Below, one piece after another: positions 4,974 through 5,622 of a DNA stretch of 5,622 nucleotides (the first letter of the stretch is position 1; every line of letters starts with the position of its first letter). The notes beneath the pieces are model-generated. The model searched no databases. It saw nothing but the letters and a program-made list of their open reading frames with translations, and was not told the DNA's origin. Source of the DNA: an uncultured Clostridium sp. (lineage in GTDB: Bacteria; Bacillota_A; Clostridia; Lachnospirales; Lachnospiraceae); NCBI GenBank assembly GCA_900556965.1, contig USQV01000079.1, positions 1 to 5,622 of the forward strand. The letters run 5' to 3'. Made by a program: the position numbers and the translations under genes.

Positions 4974-5567
4974 TTATTTGGAGTATAACTCGACGATGAG
5001 CATCTCGTTTACAGGAACGTCAATTTCTTCTCTTGTCGGAAGTGCCTTAACAGTACCCTTCAGATTCTCCTGATCAACATCTAACCAAGCCGGGATAAGA
5101 CGTCCGCCTGTGGTTTCAAGGACCAGTTTGTATCTGTTGTCACCTTTATGCTTTTCTTTGATTTCGATAACGTCTCCGGCCTTAACAAGGTAGGACGGGA
5201 TGTTTACGCACTTGCCGTTAACAAGAACGTGCTTGTGGTCAACGATCTGTCTTGTCTCTTTTCTTGTTCTTCCGAAGCCCATACGGAACAGTACATTGTC
5301 AAGTCTGCGCTCTAAGAGGATCATCAGGTTCTCACCGGTCTGTCCGCTTAAACGCTCTGCCTTCTCGTAGTAGTTACGGAAAGGTTTCTCAAGTACGCCG
5401 TAGATGAATTTAGCTTTCTGCTTTTCTCTTAACTGAAGACCATATTCGCTGATCTTCTTGTTTGCTCTTTTGGATTCTCTGTTGGATTTTTTATCTATTC
5501 CTAAATAAATGGGATCAAGACCAAGGGATCTGCATCTTTTAAGAACAGGAACTCTATCAACTGCCAT
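4974..5567 (-). CDS. rpsD: Small-subunit ribosomal protein uS4
   Basis: This primary 16S rRNA-binding protein nucleates 30S assembly; in E. coli and B. subtilis S4 also represses its own synthesis. At 197 aa it has family length. The N-terminal part contains [20 protein letters not shown] at residues 39-58. The S4 RNA-binding domain spans about 87-150 ([23 protein letters not shown], given as [11 protein letters not shown] plus [12 protein letters not shown], then [22 protein letters not shown] in two parts, [10 protein letters not shown] and [12 protein letters not shown]). The C-terminus is [11 protein letters not shown]. The four-cysteine zinc site of some S4 proteins is absent: only C12 and C120 are present. 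The N-terminus [19 protein letters not shown] is, from memory, a clostridial (Lachnospiraceae) type unlike the ARYTGP form of Bacillus. AGGAGG at 5575-5580 lies 7 nt before the ATG. Confidence 0.98.
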   Translation of the reverse strand: MAVDRVPVLKRCRSLGLDPIYLGIDKKSNRESKRANKKISEYGLQLREKQKAKFIYGVLEKPFRNYYEKAERLSGQTGENLMILLERRLDNVLFRMGFGRTRKETRQIVDHKHVLVNGKCVNIPSYLVKAGDVIEIKEKHKGDNRYKLVLETTGGRLIPAWLDVDQENLKGTVKALPTREEIDVPVNEMLIVELYSK

Positions 5568-5582
5568 TTTCTTTCCTCCTAA

Positions 5583-5622
5583 TTAGACTCTTCTACGTTT
5601 TGGCGGACGGCATCCGTTATGC
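5583..5622 (-). CDS. rpsK: Small-subunit ribosomal protein uS11, C-terminal end only
   Basis: Only the last 12 codons and the TAA stop are inside the window. They read HNGCRPPKRRRV, the highly conserved basic C-terminus of uS11, which sits on the 30S platform near the mRNA exit channel. The gene enters from the right edge and ends 15 bp before the rpsD start, so the rpsD ribosome binding site fills most of the gap. The order rpsK-rpsD-rpoA-rplQ is the standard arrangement of this operon end. Confidence 0.95.
   Translation of the reverse strand, partial: HNGCRPPKRRRV

Overview
The window looks like chromosomal DNA from a Gram-positive Clostridia member, most likely Lachnospiraceae. That assignment rests on recalled resemblance of the ribosomal proteins and RpoA to Lachnospiraceae sequences, a uL17 carrying a ~45-residue internal insertion, and AGGAGG-type ribosome binding sites; no database search was run. 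Every supported gene is on the minus strand, so transcription runs from high to low coordinates.

Right part (5622 to 3263): the end of the ribosomal protein/RNA polymerase alpha operon, in the order rpsK (last 12 codons only), rpsD, rpoA (GTG start), rplQ. The two longer spacers, rpsD-rpoA and rpoA-rplQ, both hold hairpins. The operon closes with a strong intrinsic terminator (about 3160-3217) whose distal arm and T-tract are repeated as an 11-bp unit.

Middle (3110 to 580): a separate unit with a near-consensus promoter (TTGACG-18-TATAAT) that drives two paralogous exported proteins. Each has a signal peptide, two predicted beta-rich ectodomain modules and a C-terminal array of aromatic/glycine cell-wall-binding (choline-binding-like) repeats of about 20 residues. 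I see no catalytic domain in either. A GC-rich hairpin follows the second gene.

Left part (523 to 1): a promoter (TTGACG-17-TAAACT), a leader of about 115 nt with two inverted repeats, and the first 124 codons of ecfA1, an ATPase of the energy-coupling factor vitamin/metal importer, cut by the window edge.

In many Bacillota ecfA1 follows rplQ closely. Here a two-gene surface-protein cassette of about 2.5 kb separates them, and each side has its own termination and initiation signals. The main points of interest are this cassette, the uncharacterised ectodomain shared by its two proteins, and the RNA structures in the rpsD-rpoA, rpoA-rplQ and ecfA1 leader regions.
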